NCBI GenBank assembly: GCA_036788095.1
Contig: DAIQOA010000001.1
Location: 1-64,000, forward strand
DNA: 64,000 bases
Reading direction: 5' to 3'
Source: Anaerohabitans sp036788095
GTDB lineage: Bacteria > Zhuqueibacterota > Zhuqueibacteria > Residuimicrobiales > Residuimicrobiaceae
Shown here: positions 16,427 through 25,836 of the stretch, piece by piece
Position numbering within the stretch: the first letter of the stretch is position 1
Layout: the number at the start of each line of letters is the position of its first letter
Translations under genes and position numbers: made by a program
The notes under the pieces: model-generated
The model's input: the letters and a program-made list of their open reading frames with translations, nothing else
Databases searched by the model: none
What the model was told of the DNA's origin: nothing

Positions 16427-18700
16427 TTGTTACGGTGCATCCGACCACGCTTCATGTTGCTCCTCCTTTTGGGTTTGATCAGTTCCCTCATGGCCCAGCC
16501 CATTCGCGACAGCCGGCCGCGCACATCCGCGCGTCTGCACAAAACCGCCATCGATGATTATTGGCATTTTCATAACGCCGGAAATCTCGGATTGACCGTC
16601 ACCAACTATGGCGTGATCGGCGAAGGCTATAATAATCCGGATCAGCCCTCCTGCATGTACAAGCTGCATGCCGATAACATGCGTTATCAGATCGAACATA
16701 TGTCCTTCGGCGGTCTCTGGGTCGGCGGCCGCAGCGAGGCGGACGGCGCGGTACACGTCTCCACCGCCATTGTGGACGGCGTGTTTGAAGCCGGCGAAGA
16801 GGGCTTTGAGTTTACCAACAGCGAAGCGGCCGGCGATACGATACAGATTCGCTCGACCATCGTCACCTCTCCTTATTTTTCTCCGCAAGCGGTATCGCAT
16901 CAGGACTTTGTCGCCACCTTTACGGATCTGAACACCCGCGTGCCCGGAAGCGACTTTGAAATACCCAACCACACTCCGCTCGGCCTCAGCATACGCCTCG
17001 AGTCCTATGCCTGGAATTACAGTTACACCGATGCGTTTGTCATCCTCAACTATACCATCACCAACGTTTCACGGTATACCATTGAGGACGTCTTTGCCGG
17101 CCTCTGGGCGGATGCCGCGGTCGGCAATATGAATTACACCAGCATCTATACGCCCGGCGGCGGCTGGTCGTGGTACGACAACATGAACGGATTTGATCAG
17201 GGCTACAAACTGGCTTATCAATTTGATGCCGATGGCGACGACGGATTCGCGCAGAGCTATTTCGGTCTGCGTTATCTGGGCTCCTCCCGCCGCCGTGATT
17301 CCGTTCAAGTCCATTATGACCAGTGGCGCTGGTCCGCCAGCGCGGCCATGGATTTTCCAGAGTATGTTATGCCGATCAACGATGAGGGCCGGTACGAGGT
17401 TCTACGCGGCCGGCATACAGGAAGGTATTACAACGAAGTCACAGACGGCGGCATTCCAACCGATCCGGCCAGCCGGGGCAGCTGGATGCTGGTGCTCAGC
17501 GCCGGCCCGCTGGCTACGCTGGCGCCGGGAGGTTCCACCACCGTGACCTTTGCGATTGTCTGCGGCCTGTGGGCTACGCAGGAGTCGAACGACACCCCCG
17601 GCCGCCGCGCCAACCTTCGACTCAATTCCGATTGGGCGCAGATCGCCTATAACGGCGAAGACGTGGACGGCGACGGTAAACTCGATCCCAATGAGGACCA
17701 GAACAACAACGGAATCCTCGACGGCCAGGAGGATGTTTACCGTTCTGATTTTGATCTGAACAGAAACAGCCGCTGGGATGCCGGCGAGCCGGTTTTCGGT
17801 GACGGCGATGGCCATCTCGATATTGAAGAAGACGTGCACCACAATGCCATCAAGGGCATTCAACCGGGCAACGGAGTGATCGACCGCTTTATTCTTCCCA
17901 GCCCGCCGCCTTCTCCGAACCTTCTCGCTGTTCCCGGCGAAGGCCGGGTAACGCTCTATTGGGATAAGGTGTCGGAGGAGTACGAAGACCCCATCACGCG
18001 CGAAAAAGACTTTGAGGGATACCGCATCTACAGCTCTCCCAAAACCGCTTCCTCCGCAGAGGAACGCACGCTGCTGGCGGAATTTGACCGGATCAACGAC
18101 CTGGGATATGACACCGGCTTTGCCGCGGTTGCGGTCGATACGGTCATCGACGGCCGGCGCTATTTTTACCGCTTCACCAACACCGAGCTGCTCTCCGGCT
18201 GGCCGGGTCAGTACTGGTTCAGCGTCACCGCTTTTGACCGCGGCAATCCGACCAACAATCTGCCCAGCCTGGAAAGCTCTGTGCTGGAGAACAAGATTTA
18301 TGCGGTCATCGGATCTCCCGCCAGACCGGCCGGCAGCGCGCTTCGGGTCGGCGTCTTTCCCAATCCCTACCGCGGTCAGGCCCTGTGGGACGGCGACAGC
18401 GACCGCGACCAGATGCTCTGGTTTTTCAATTTGCCGGCCGAAGCCGAGGTGCGCATCTACACCCTGGCCGGCGATCTGATCGATGAGTTCCGCCATCATG
18501 GCAGCAGTTATCGCGGTGAAGACGTCAACCTGATGCAACAAAAGATCGGCGGCAGCAACACCGTACTGCCGGGCGGACTGCACGCCTGGGATTTAATCTC
18601 CTCCTATGATCAGGCGATCGCCACCGGATTGTATTTTTTCAGCGTCAAGGACGTGGAAACCGGGGAAATTCAGACGGGAAAATTCGTCATCATCAAATAA
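16427..18700 (+). CDS. Secreted protein with calcium-binding-like repeats and T9SS-like C-terminal sorting domain
   Basis: A 757-residue protein with signal peptide (LLLLLGLISSLMAQ). The body is beta-rich with no recognised catalytic domain. Around residues 410-480 it has Asp/Asn-rich loops (VDGDGKLDPNED, NNNGILDGQED, DLNRNSRWDAGE) like dockerin or thrombospondin-3 calcium loops, followed by a fibronectin-III-like segment. The last 90 residues carry FPNPYRG and end GLYFFSVKDVETGEIQTGKF, the type A sorting domain pattern. TTG at 16427 is taken as start because AAAGGA sits 7 bp before it; the next ATG is 16454. Confidence 0.75.
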   Translation: MLRCIRPRFMLLLLLGLISSLMAQPIRDSRPRTSARLHKTAIDDYWHFHNAGNLGLTVTNYGVIGEGYNNPDQPSCMYKLHADNMRYQIEHMSFGGLWVGGRSEADGAVHVSTAIVDGVFEAGEEGFEFTNSEAAGDTIQIRSTIVTSPYFSPQAVSHQDFVATFTDLNTRVPGSDFEIPNHTPLGLSIRLESYAWNYSYTDAFVILNYTITNVSRYTIEDVFAGLWADAAVGNMNYTSIYTPGGGWSWYDNMNGFDQGYKLAYQFDADGDDGFAQSYFGLRYLGSSRRRDSVQVHYDQWRWSASAAMDFPEYVMPINDEGRYEVLRGRHTGRYYNEVTDGGIPTDPASRGSWMLVLSAGPLATLAPGGSTTVTFAIVCGLWATQESNDTPGRRANLRLNSDWAQIAYNGEDVDGDGKLDPNEDQNNNGILDGQEDVYRSDFDLNRNSRWDAGEPVFGDGDGHLDIEEDVHHNAIKGIQPGNGVIDRFILPSPPPSPNLLAVPGEGRVTLYWDKVSEEYEDPITREKDFEGYRIYSSPKTASSAEERTLLAEFDRINDLGYDTGFAAVAVDTVIDGRRYFYRFTNTELLSGWPGQYWFSVTAFDRGNPTNNLPSLESSVLENKIYAVIGSPARPAGSALRVGVFPNPYRGQALWDGDSDRDQMLWFFNLPAEAEVRIYTLAGDLIDEFRHHGSSYRGEDVNLMQQKIGGSNTVLPGGLHAWDLISSYDQAIATGLYFFSVKDVETGEIQTGKFVIIK

Positions 18701-18754
18701 ACGCATCACTGGTCGAGGCCGAGGGGTAAAAGACCTTCAGAAAGGAGCTGCACT

Positions 18755-21388
18755 TTGAAAAAAGCGATACTGGTTTTGTTGGTACTGGCTGTATGGAGTT
18801 CCGCAGGGGCTCAGGTCACTTTAATCCGCGACATTCAATACACCACCGCCCCCACCGGGGATTCGCCGCTTAAGGATCAGATTGTGACCATCAGCGGTGT
18901 GGTCACCGGCGAAATCTATGCTTTTAAAAACAGCTACTATTATGTGCAGGACGCCAACGCCCCCTGGTCCGGCATCAAGGTGTACGACAAAACCCATTTC
19001 GCCGCCCAGGGCGATCGCGTCACCCTGACGGGAAAGGTGGCCGAGTACAAGGGCGTCACCGAGATCACCACGGTAACCGCTTTTACCGTAGATTCCACCG
19101 GCAGCAACTGGATTCAGCCCATGGCCGTCACCACCGGCGAGATCGCCACCACCGGCGCCAATGCGGAGGCCTATGAGGGCTGCCTCGTTCGCGTAGGTCC
19201 CGCCACCATCACCAATCCGAACCTCGGCTATGGCGAGTGGCAGATCGATGACGGCTCCGGGCCCTGCCGCGTCGATGACGAGACCAAGTATTATTTCCTT
19301 CAGGCCCAGTATGGCTCTGTGCAGTCGATCACCGGCATCCTCGACTTTGCCAACAACGACACCAAGATCGAGCCGCGCCTGGCCAACGACGTGATCGAAG
19401 AAGGACCGTACACCCGCATCCAGCGCATTCAACAGGTGCGTTACAGCGATCTGCTGAAAACGCCGACGCAGAACGCCGCGGATAAGAGCTATATGGACGG
19501 CGACACCATGACCGTCAGAGGCATCGTTACCATGCCGACCGGATTGTGCTACGCCGGCGCAGGCATTAAATTCACCTTTGCCGCCCCTGAAGGTGGCCCG
19601 TGGTCCGGTCTGCTCTCCTATCATGCCGATTCAACGGCCTATGGATCCCTGTATGAAGGCGATGAAATTGTCATGACCGGTTATATCTCAGAGTACACCA
19701 CCGCCCCCTCCAACATGACCGAATTTTTCATCACCAGTCCCATCGATATTATCAATTTCGGCCAACCCCTGCCCAAAGTCGACTCGATCAAAACAGGCGA
19801 TCTGCGCTGGCCCACCACTGCTGAGCAGTGGGGCACCTGTATGGTCAAAGTAGGCAACGCCAAAGTCACCTATCTGACTCCGCAGTACGAATTGTTCGAG
19901 ATCGATGACGGCAGCGGCGGGGTTCTGGTCGACGATGAATCCGACAGCATCCGCAATTATCCGGATCCGCCTCTGAAATCGACTTTTGAATCGATGCAGG
20001 GTTGGGTCTATCATCATTACGGGTATTACACCGATTCCACCGCTTACAAACTGGAGCCGCTCTATCGCACGCAGATGGTGCTGGGCGCCGCTCCGTTGAC
20101 GGTTAAAAACACCAAGCGCAATCTCGCTGGCGCCATGCCGACGCAAGCCGTCAGCGTTACCACCACCTTGGATCCAGCGGCCAATGTCGGCTCCGCTAAA
20201 CTGTTTTACAAAGTCAACGAAGGCGCTTATGCTGAATTGCCCATGACGATGAACAACGGCGTCTATGGAGCCGAGATCCCGGCTCAAGCGCTTGGCAGCG
20301 TTGTTAACTATTATATCGAGGCCGTGGATAAGGGTGGGCAAAAAACCTATGATCCGCCTGATCAGACGGTGGCGAATTACACCTATCTGGTGCTGGACGG
20401 CAATCCCACGCTGGCGCAGGTGCAAAAAACCTACTGGCCTTCGGGAGATAGCCCGTTCCAGAATTTCACCGTGACGGTGGAAGGCGTAGTGACGGCGGAC
20501 TCGCTGTTCTATGCCAAATACGGCGCGTATCCCATTCAAGACGCGGCCGGCGCGTGGAACGGCCTGTTCATTCTGGGCAAAGTGCCCAACTCGCTGCATC
20601 GCGGCGACCGAGTCCGCGTGACCGGCAGAGTGGAGGACCACAACGCCGCCTACCTGTATAAATGGGAGGGCAACACCCAGATCCTCGCCGACACCACCAT
20701 CGTCCTGGCCAGAGCGCAGGAACTGCCCGCGGTGGTGACGGTGACCACCAATGATCTGAAAAGCAAGAGCGCTTTGGCCGAGCAGTACGAGGGCGTGCTG
20801 GTGCAGGTGAGAAACGCCACCCTGACGGCGGTCAATTCCTATGATGTGACGATCAACGACGGCAGCGGCGAATGCCTGCTGGACGGGGATGCGTTCATCG
20901 GCCGTGATCAGGATGCCAATCCCAATTTCTACATCAATCGAACCGCCAAAGTGCTGATCGTCGCCGGCGATACGGTCAAGATCGGCGAACAGATCAAAAT
21001 GGCCCAGGGTGTTTTTCTCTACAGCTTTGGCAGCCATAAAATAGAAATCCGCGACCTCAGCGATATCGGCACCACCACCGGCGTGCTCAACGCGGTCGTT
21101 GCGCAACCGCTCCGCTTTAGCCTGGAGCAGAATTATCCCAATCCGTTCAATCCGGAGACGCGGCTGTACTTTCAGATTCCTGAAACGCAAAACGTGCAGT
21201 TGGTTGTTTATAATATCCGCGGCCAGATCGTGCGCAATCTGGTGGACAACCGCCTCGATGCCGGCGATCATATCGTCAATTGGGACGGCCGTGACAACCG
21301 CGGCAATCCGGCGCCCACCGGCGTCTACATCTATCGCATCAAAGCCGGCGATTACATGGCTGCGCGCAAGATGACGCTGGTGAAATAA
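18755..21388 (+). CDS. Secreted multi-OB-fold protein with T9SS-like C-terminal sorting domain
   Basis: An 877-residue exported protein (signal MKKAILVLLVLAVWSSAGAQ). It has at least three related modules of the type TGDSPLKDQIVTISGVVTG...YYVQDANAPWSGI...QGDRVTLTGKVAEY, beginning near residues 25, 230 and 560. This pattern is typical of OB-fold domains in secreted nucleases (YhcR/NucH-like), but no nuclease catalytic domain is present. A bacterial Ig-like segment lies near residues 470-530. The C-terminus has YPNPFNPETRL and PTGVYIYRIKAGD. The start is TTG 18755, with AAAGGAG 7 bp upstream. No terminator separates it from the preceding gene. Confidence 0.8.
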   Translation: MKKAILVLLVLAVWSSAGAQVTLIRDIQYTTAPTGDSPLKDQIVTISGVVTGEIYAFKNSYYYVQDANAPWSGIKVYDKTHFAAQGDRVTLTGKVAEYKGVTEITTVTAFTVDSTGSNWIQPMAVTTGEIATTGANAEAYEGCLVRVGPATITNPNLGYGEWQIDDGSGPCRVDDETKYYFLQAQYGSVQSITGILDFANNDTKIEPRLANDVIEEGPYTRIQRIQQVRYSDLLKTPTQNAADKSYMDGDTMTVRGIVTMPTGLCYAGAGIKFTFAAPEGGPWSGLLSYHADSTAYGSLYEGDEIVMTGYISEYTTAPSNMTEFFITSPIDIINFGQPLPKVDSIKTGDLRWPTTAEQWGTCMVKVGNAKVTYLTPQYELFEIDDGSGGVLVDDESDSIRNYPDPPLKSTFESMQGWVYHHYGYYTDSTAYKLEPLYRTQMVLGAAPLTVKNTKRNLAGAMPTQAVSVTTTLDPAANVGSAKLFYKVNEGAYAELPMTMNNGVYGAEIPAQALGSVVNYYIEAVDKGGQKTYDPPDQTVANYTYLVLDGNPTLAQVQKTYWPSGDSPFQNFTVTVEGVVTADSLFYAKYGAYPIQDAAGAWNGLFILGKVPNSLHRGDRVRVTGRVEDHNAAYLYKWEGNTQILADTTIVLARAQELPAVVTVTTNDLKSKSALAEQYEGVLVQVRNATLTAVNSYDVTINDGSGECLLDGDAFIGRDQDANPNFYINRTAKVLIVAGDTVKIGEQIKMAQGVFLYSFGSHKIEIRDLSDIGTTTGVLNAVVAQPLRFSLEQNYPNPFNPETRLYFQIPETQNVQLVVYNIRGQIVRNLVDNRLDAGDHIVNWDGRDNRGNPAPTGVYIYRIKAGDYMAARKMTLVK

Positions 21389-21426
21389 GGCTGTTTTTTT
21401 TCGCCGAGGTTTTGTAAACGGCGCAG

Positions 21427-21470
21427 GCGGGCTGAGGCGCGTTGGCTCAGGTTCAACGCCCTCAGCCCGC
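21427..21470. other. Long imperfect hairpin between surface protein genes
   Basis: Arms GCGGGCTGAGG-c-GCGTTG (21427-21444) and CAACGC-CCTCAGCCCGC (21454-21470) give 17 pairs with one bulged C and a 9-nt loop. No T-tract follows on either strand, so it may be a processing or attenuation structure, not a simple terminator. The rest of 21389-21597 contains no gene. Confidence 0.7.
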
Positions 21471-21597
21471 ACAGGCGCTCACGCAGCAAAAAATGGCCGC
21501 TCGCGACGATTCACTCGTTCGGTTGAACGGTGGAACGCGGCGACCCTGAGGAAGGTTGGATCAAAGCAACGCTGTTTCATTTTTTATTTGCGTGTAA

Positions 21598-23103
21598 ATG
21601 AATTCTAAAAACCCATACATCGTCGTTTTATTCAGCCTGCTGCTGATCATGGGATGCGGTCTCAAGGATCCGTTCGGCGATCGCCGTGATTCGAATCCCG
21701 TGGGCAATCAGCCGCCGCAAACCCATCTGTTTCTTCAGGTGTCGCAAACGCAGATCAGCGTGCACGACACCCTGACGGATGGAACCATTGTGACCAAGAC
21801 CTACACCGCGGGATTGGATACAACGCCGAGCCGGCAGATCGTACACTGGTGGGGCGATGATCCGGACGGCACGGTGGCCGGGTATTACTATCAATGGGAT
21901 TATCAAGCGTCGCCCGTATACACCACTCTGGAGTATGATACTTTTTATGTGCCCATCCGCAGCCACTACGACGAGTTCACCTTCAAGGTCTGGGCGGTGG
22001 ACGATCAGGGATTGCAGGATCCGACGCCGGCGGAGCTGCGCTTCCCGGTCTACAACACGCCGCCGGAGATCTCCTTTCGTCTGAACACCAATCCGAGCAT
22101 CACCGGAAATCCGAATGTAACCGCCTACACCTTTCCCACACGGACTTTTATCTGGGACGCCTCGGACGACGATGGCCGGCAGACCATCACCCATATTTTG
22201 TATGCGCTGGACGACACCAGCTCCTGGCGCTCTTTGCCGGGGGATGTGGATCAGATCACTCTGCGAGATATCCAGCCGGGCGAGCACCGTTTCTTTGTCA
22301 AAGCGCAGGATATCTCCGGCGCCACCAGCCGTACGATTTCATTCCCCGATCCCGCGGACGCTTCGGTGCCGTTGCACTGGGTGGTCAAACCGGTGCAGGG
22401 CGGAGTGCTGCTGGTCAACGATTTTGCCCAGGATCAGCGGCTGTATCAGGTGCAGAGTTTCTACACGGAGATTTTAAGCGAATTGTTGGGACCGGAAGGC
22501 TATTCGGTCTGGGAGATCGGTTCAGAGACGACGCCGCTGATTAATTCCCAGAACGCTTTGCCCTATTCATCCCTCGACATCGAGGCCAATCTGGCGTATT
22601 TTGAAAAGGTCATCTGGTTCGCGCATCTTGGTCGGCCGCATTTGAGCGCCGCCGGACTGAGCATCACCCGCTTTGCCGGCCGCGGCGGCAAGATTTTCAT
22701 CAGCAACGGCAATGAAGAGACGCCGGACACCACCTGGATGTTCACCAGCCTGGACTCGGTATACCGGTTGAATCCCGGCGGCCGTCTGCTGGCCGGCGTC
22801 AATGTGCTCGCCAGCTTTGGCAGCGCCGATGACCGTCAGTTGGATCTGAAACTGGAAAAAATGATCGGCAACCGTGTGTCCGCCCTGGTGCCCGGTCCCG
22901 GCGCCGAGGTGGTATGGCGAATGGAGCCGGACAGTTCCGCCACCATCACAGTGCCCTATAAAGGATCGCCCGCGGTGGCGTTGCGCTATCCCATCGGTTC
23001 GGGCAAGTGCATCTATTTCTCCCTGCCGTTGCATCTGTGCGATGGCCATAAAAATATGACCGGCTTTTTCCGCTACCTTCTTTTTGAAGAATTTAATCGT
23101 TAA
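21598..23103 (+). CDS. Surface lipoprotein with Ig-like and amidotransferase-like (Rossmann) region
   Basis: A 501-residue lipoprotein (FSLLLIMGCGL, lipobox Cys at about residue 20). Residues about 60-270 form Ig- or fibronectin-like beta domains (WWGDDPDGTVAGYYYQWD, KVWAVDDQGLQDPTPAEL, FIWDASDDDGRQ). Residues about 275-500 look like an alpha/beta domain starting GGVLLVNDFAQDQRL, with FEKVIWFAHLGRP and GRGGKIFISNGNEETP, reminiscent of ThuA/class I amidotransferase-like folds in outer-surface proteins. No catalytic Cys triad was identified. It ends 4 bp before the TonB receptor ATG and is clearly co-transcribed with it. Confidence 0.72.
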   Translation: MNSKNPYIVVLFSLLLIMGCGLKDPFGDRRDSNPVGNQPPQTHLFLQVSQTQISVHDTLTDGTIVTKTYTAGLDTTPSRQIVHWWGDDPDGTVAGYYYQWDYQASPVYTTLEYDTFYVPIRSHYDEFTFKVWAVDDQGLQDPTPAELRFPVYNTPPEISFRLNTNPSITGNPNVTAYTFPTRTFIWDASDDDGRQTITHILYALDDTSSWRSLPGDVDQITLRDIQPGEHRFFVKAQDISGATSRTISFPDPADASVPLHWVVKPVQGGVLLVNDFAQDQRLYQVQSFYTEILSELLGPEGYSVWEIGSETTPLINSQNALPYSSLDIEANLAYFEKVIWFAHLGRPHLSAAGLSITRFAGRGGKIFISNGNEETPDTTWMFTSLDSVYRLNPGGRLLAGVNVLASFGSADDRQLDLKLEKMIGNRVSALVPGPGAEVVWRMEPDSSATITVPYKGSPAVALRYPIGSGKCIYFSLPLHLCDGHKNMTGFFRYLLFEEFNR

Positions 23104-23107
23104 GCGA

Positions 23108-25831
23108 ATGAAGATTTTTAACAAATTTATCTTGTTACTTTTGTGTGCGACCGCTGCCTGGGCCCAATCGTCGCTCATTCGAGGCCGGATTACCGACAAG
23201 CGCACCAAGGAGACGTTGCCCGGCGTCAACGTCTCGGTCCCTGGAACCTACAAAGGCGCGGTGACCGATATCGAAGGCGTCTACGAGATCCGCGACCTGG
23301 CGCCCGGCGACTATGATCTCAAGGCGTCCCTTATCGGCTACACCGTCCAGGTGCGCACCGGCGTTCATGTGGAGCAGGGAAAAACCACGCAGATTGATTT
23401 CAGTCTCGAGGCCACGGTCCTGGCCCTGGGCCAATCCGTCGAGGTCATCGGTAAAAAACCGCTGTTCGAGACCGACATCACCGCCTCGCAACAGCACATC
23501 TCCTCCGAAGAGATCGAACAAAAGGTGGTGGAGAGCGTCACCGATCTGGTGGGCGAACAGCTCGGCGTGGTGGTTCAGGACAACAAGATCCATATCCGCG
23601 GCGGCCGCGCCGATGAGAGCCTGTACATCATCGACGGTCAGTCCATCAAGGACCCGCTGTCCGGCTATTCCAACACCCTGTACGTCAACGCTGCCGCAGT
23701 CAAGGATCTCAAGGTCATCACCGGTGGCTTTGACGCCGAGTACGGCCAGGCCATGTCCGGCGTGGTGGACATCGAGACCAAAGAGGGCGACGACCATTAT
23801 TCCGGCGGTGTGAGCGTCAAATCGGACAACCTCGCCCACGGCCTGTTCCCCTCGTTCAACACCGACATCGTGCAGCTCACCCTCGGTGGTCCTGAGCCCC
23901 TCACCCACCGTCTGCTGCCCGCCATCGGGCTGCGTTTCCCCGGCAAACTTAATTTTTTTCTCAGCGGGTACGGCAACATCAGCGACACCTATCTGCCGCA
24001 TGCGGACCGGCTCTCTCCGGCCAAAGCCTCGTATGAAAAATTCGCTTCGCGCCAGGAGAATGATTGGCATCTCATGGGCAAACTCTCCTGGGAGATCAAG
24101 CCGGGCCGCAAAGTATCGCTCTCCCATGATCGCTCTTTGAACATCAACCAGGGGTATTTTACCTCTCTGGCGACCGACATCGGCGGCTTTCCCTATGACT
24201 ATTCCAAAATGCTGGATCACTATAACACCCTGACCAAAGAAGCCAACCTGACCACGTTGCAGTGGATCCACACGCTCAACAGCCGCACTTTTTACCGCAT
24301 GACCCTGTCCCGCTTTTTCACCAGCATCCACTCCGCGGTGCAGAACAAGCACTGGAGCGCCTATCAGGAAGGGCTGGACCTGCTGCCCATTCTCTACATT
24401 CCCGATTCAGAGGGCAACGTGAAAACCCGGTACGGCGACGGCTTTTTTGACACCGGCGATGCCGAAGGGTGGTACGACTATTTCAGCGACAATTGGACGA
24501 TCAAAACCGATCTCACCACACAGCCGAACGACAAACACTCGATCAAAGCGGGCGTTGAGGCGCGCTATACGGACATGCAAGTGGTGGATATCAACGCGCC
24601 CTGGTACGGCGAGAGCGGCCTGGGGCGCAACCATGATTATTTTCGCGTCTACCCCAACGATGGCGCTCTTTATCTGCAGGATCGCATCACCTACGACGGC
24701 ATGATCGTCAACATCGGCCTGCGCTACGACTATTGGTTTCCCGGCAAATTTGTCGACGACGCCATCAAGGATTCCAACACTGTGACCATCACCGATGCGG
24801 CGCGTGTGAAGTATCAGGACGAAACCTTCGAGCTCTGGGGCTTGCGCGGCAAAAGTCATCTCAGCCCGCGATTGGGCATCAGCCATCCGGTCACCGACAA
24901 CGACGTGCTCTATCTCCATTATGGCCATTTTTCCCAACAGCCCAAAGGCCAGTATGTGTATGCCAAGCTGCGCTCCACCTCGGAAGCGACATATCAGCTT
25001 TTCGGCAATCCCAACCTCAAGCCCACGACCACCGTGGCCTACGAGTTGGGACTCAAACACCGGTTCAACGCCAACCAGACTCTGGAGATCAAGGCCTACT
25101 ACAAGGATATGTTTGATTATCCTACCGCGGCCACGGTGCGCAAATTCAGCCCCCGTTACGGCAACATCAGCTTTCTCATGTATGTGAATATGGATTACGC
25201 GCGGGCCCGCGGGATCGAGATGCGCTTTCGCCGGCGTTACAGCCAGTTCCTCAGCGGCAATGTCGATTTCACCTATGCCCTGGCCACGGGCAAGAGCTCA
25301 ACGCCCAACACCAATCTGCTGGTCGCCGCGGGCAAGGTGTCGGAAAAGCCGTTGGGAGAGAGCCGGCTCAGTTGGGATCGCCCCTACCGCCTGTCGACGG
25401 ATCTCTATTTCGATATGCCGGAGAAAGCCAACATTCGTTTGGCCGGGGTGCGGTTGCCGGAAAAATGGGGATTGACCCTGCGCTGGGAATACGAGTCAGG
25501 CAAACGCTACCGCCGCATCATCGATGTGGCCGATAACGTCTATGAAAAGGATGAATACGGCTCCCTGTCCGACCCCTGGATGCGCCTGGATCTCAAATGG
25601 TACAAAGAGTTCGAGTTGTTCAAGACGCATCTGGCCCTGCTGGTCGAAGCGGAGAACGTGTTCAACGCCAAGGTGCCGCGCATCATCAATCCAGTGACCG
25701 GCCGGCCGTATCAGCCGGGCGATGTGATCCCGGTCAGCTGGTATGATGATCCTGATGATTTGCCGGCCACCAATCCGGCGCGCTACGACTGGCCGCGCCG
25801 GGTGATGACCGGATTGGAGATAAGGTTCTGA
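23108..25831 (+). CDS. TonB-dependent outer-membrane receptor with carboxypeptidase-regulatory-like N-terminus
   Basis: A 907-residue protein: signal peptide (MKIFNKFILLLLCATAAWA), then a CarboxypepD_reg-like domain at about residues 23-110 (RGRITDKRTKETLPGVNVSV). The plug domain has the pattern IHIRGGRADESLYIIDGQSI, and a 22-stranded barrel is expected up to the C-terminal aromatic residue in MTGLEIRF. It has the SusC-like N-terminal extension, but no susD gene is adjacent. Operon position between a surface lipoprotein and a PorV-like protein suggests a shared role in surface uptake or secretion. ATG 23108 is chosen because it begins the signal peptide. Confidence 0.9.
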   Translation: MKIFNKFILLLLCATAAWAQSSLIRGRITDKRTKETLPGVNVSVPGTYKGAVTDIEGVYEIRDLAPGDYDLKASLIGYTVQVRTGVHVEQGKTTQIDFSLEATVLALGQSVEVIGKKPLFETDITASQQHISSEEIEQKVVESVTDLVGEQLGVVVQDNKIHIRGGRADESLYIIDGQSIKDPLSGYSNTLYVNAAAVKDLKVITGGFDAEYGQAMSGVVDIETKEGDDHYSGGVSVKSDNLAHGLFPSFNTDIVQLTLGGPEPLTHRLLPAIGLRFPGKLNFFLSGYGNISDTYLPHADRLSPAKASYEKFASRQENDWHLMGKLSWEIKPGRKVSLSHDRSLNINQGYFTSLATDIGGFPYDYSKMLDHYNTLTKEANLTTLQWIHTLNSRTFYRMTLSRFFTSIHSAVQNKHWSAYQEGLDLLPILYIPDSEGNVKTRYGDGFFDTGDAEGWYDYFSDNWTIKTDLTTQPNDKHSIKAGVEARYTDMQVVDINAPWYGESGLGRNHDYFRVYPNDGALYLQDRITYDGMIVNIGLRYDYWFPGKFVDDAIKDSNTVTITDAARVKYQDETFELWGLRGKSHLSPRLGISHPVTDNDVLYLHYGHFSQQPKGQYVYAKLRSTSEATYQLFGNPNLKPTTTVAYELGLKHRFNANQTLEIKAYYKDMFDYPTAATVRKFSPRYGNISFLMYVNMDYARARGIEMRFRRRYSQFLSGNVDFTYALATGKSSTPNTNLLVAAGKVSEKPLGESRLSWDRPYRLSTDLYFDMPEKANIRLAGVRLPEKWGLTLRWEYESGKRYRRIIDVADNVYEKDEYGSLSDPWMRLDLKWYKEFELFKTHLALLVEAENVFNAKVPRIINPVTGRPYQPGDVIPVSWYDDPDDLPATNPARYDWPRRVMTGLEIRF

Positions 25832-25836
25832 TCACG

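Noticed and set aside
19688..21472. 594-codon antisense frame opposite the OB-fold secreted protein
   Set aside because: Composition rich in His, Gly and Gln with no domain. The plus strand has a signal peptide, repeats and a sorting domain.
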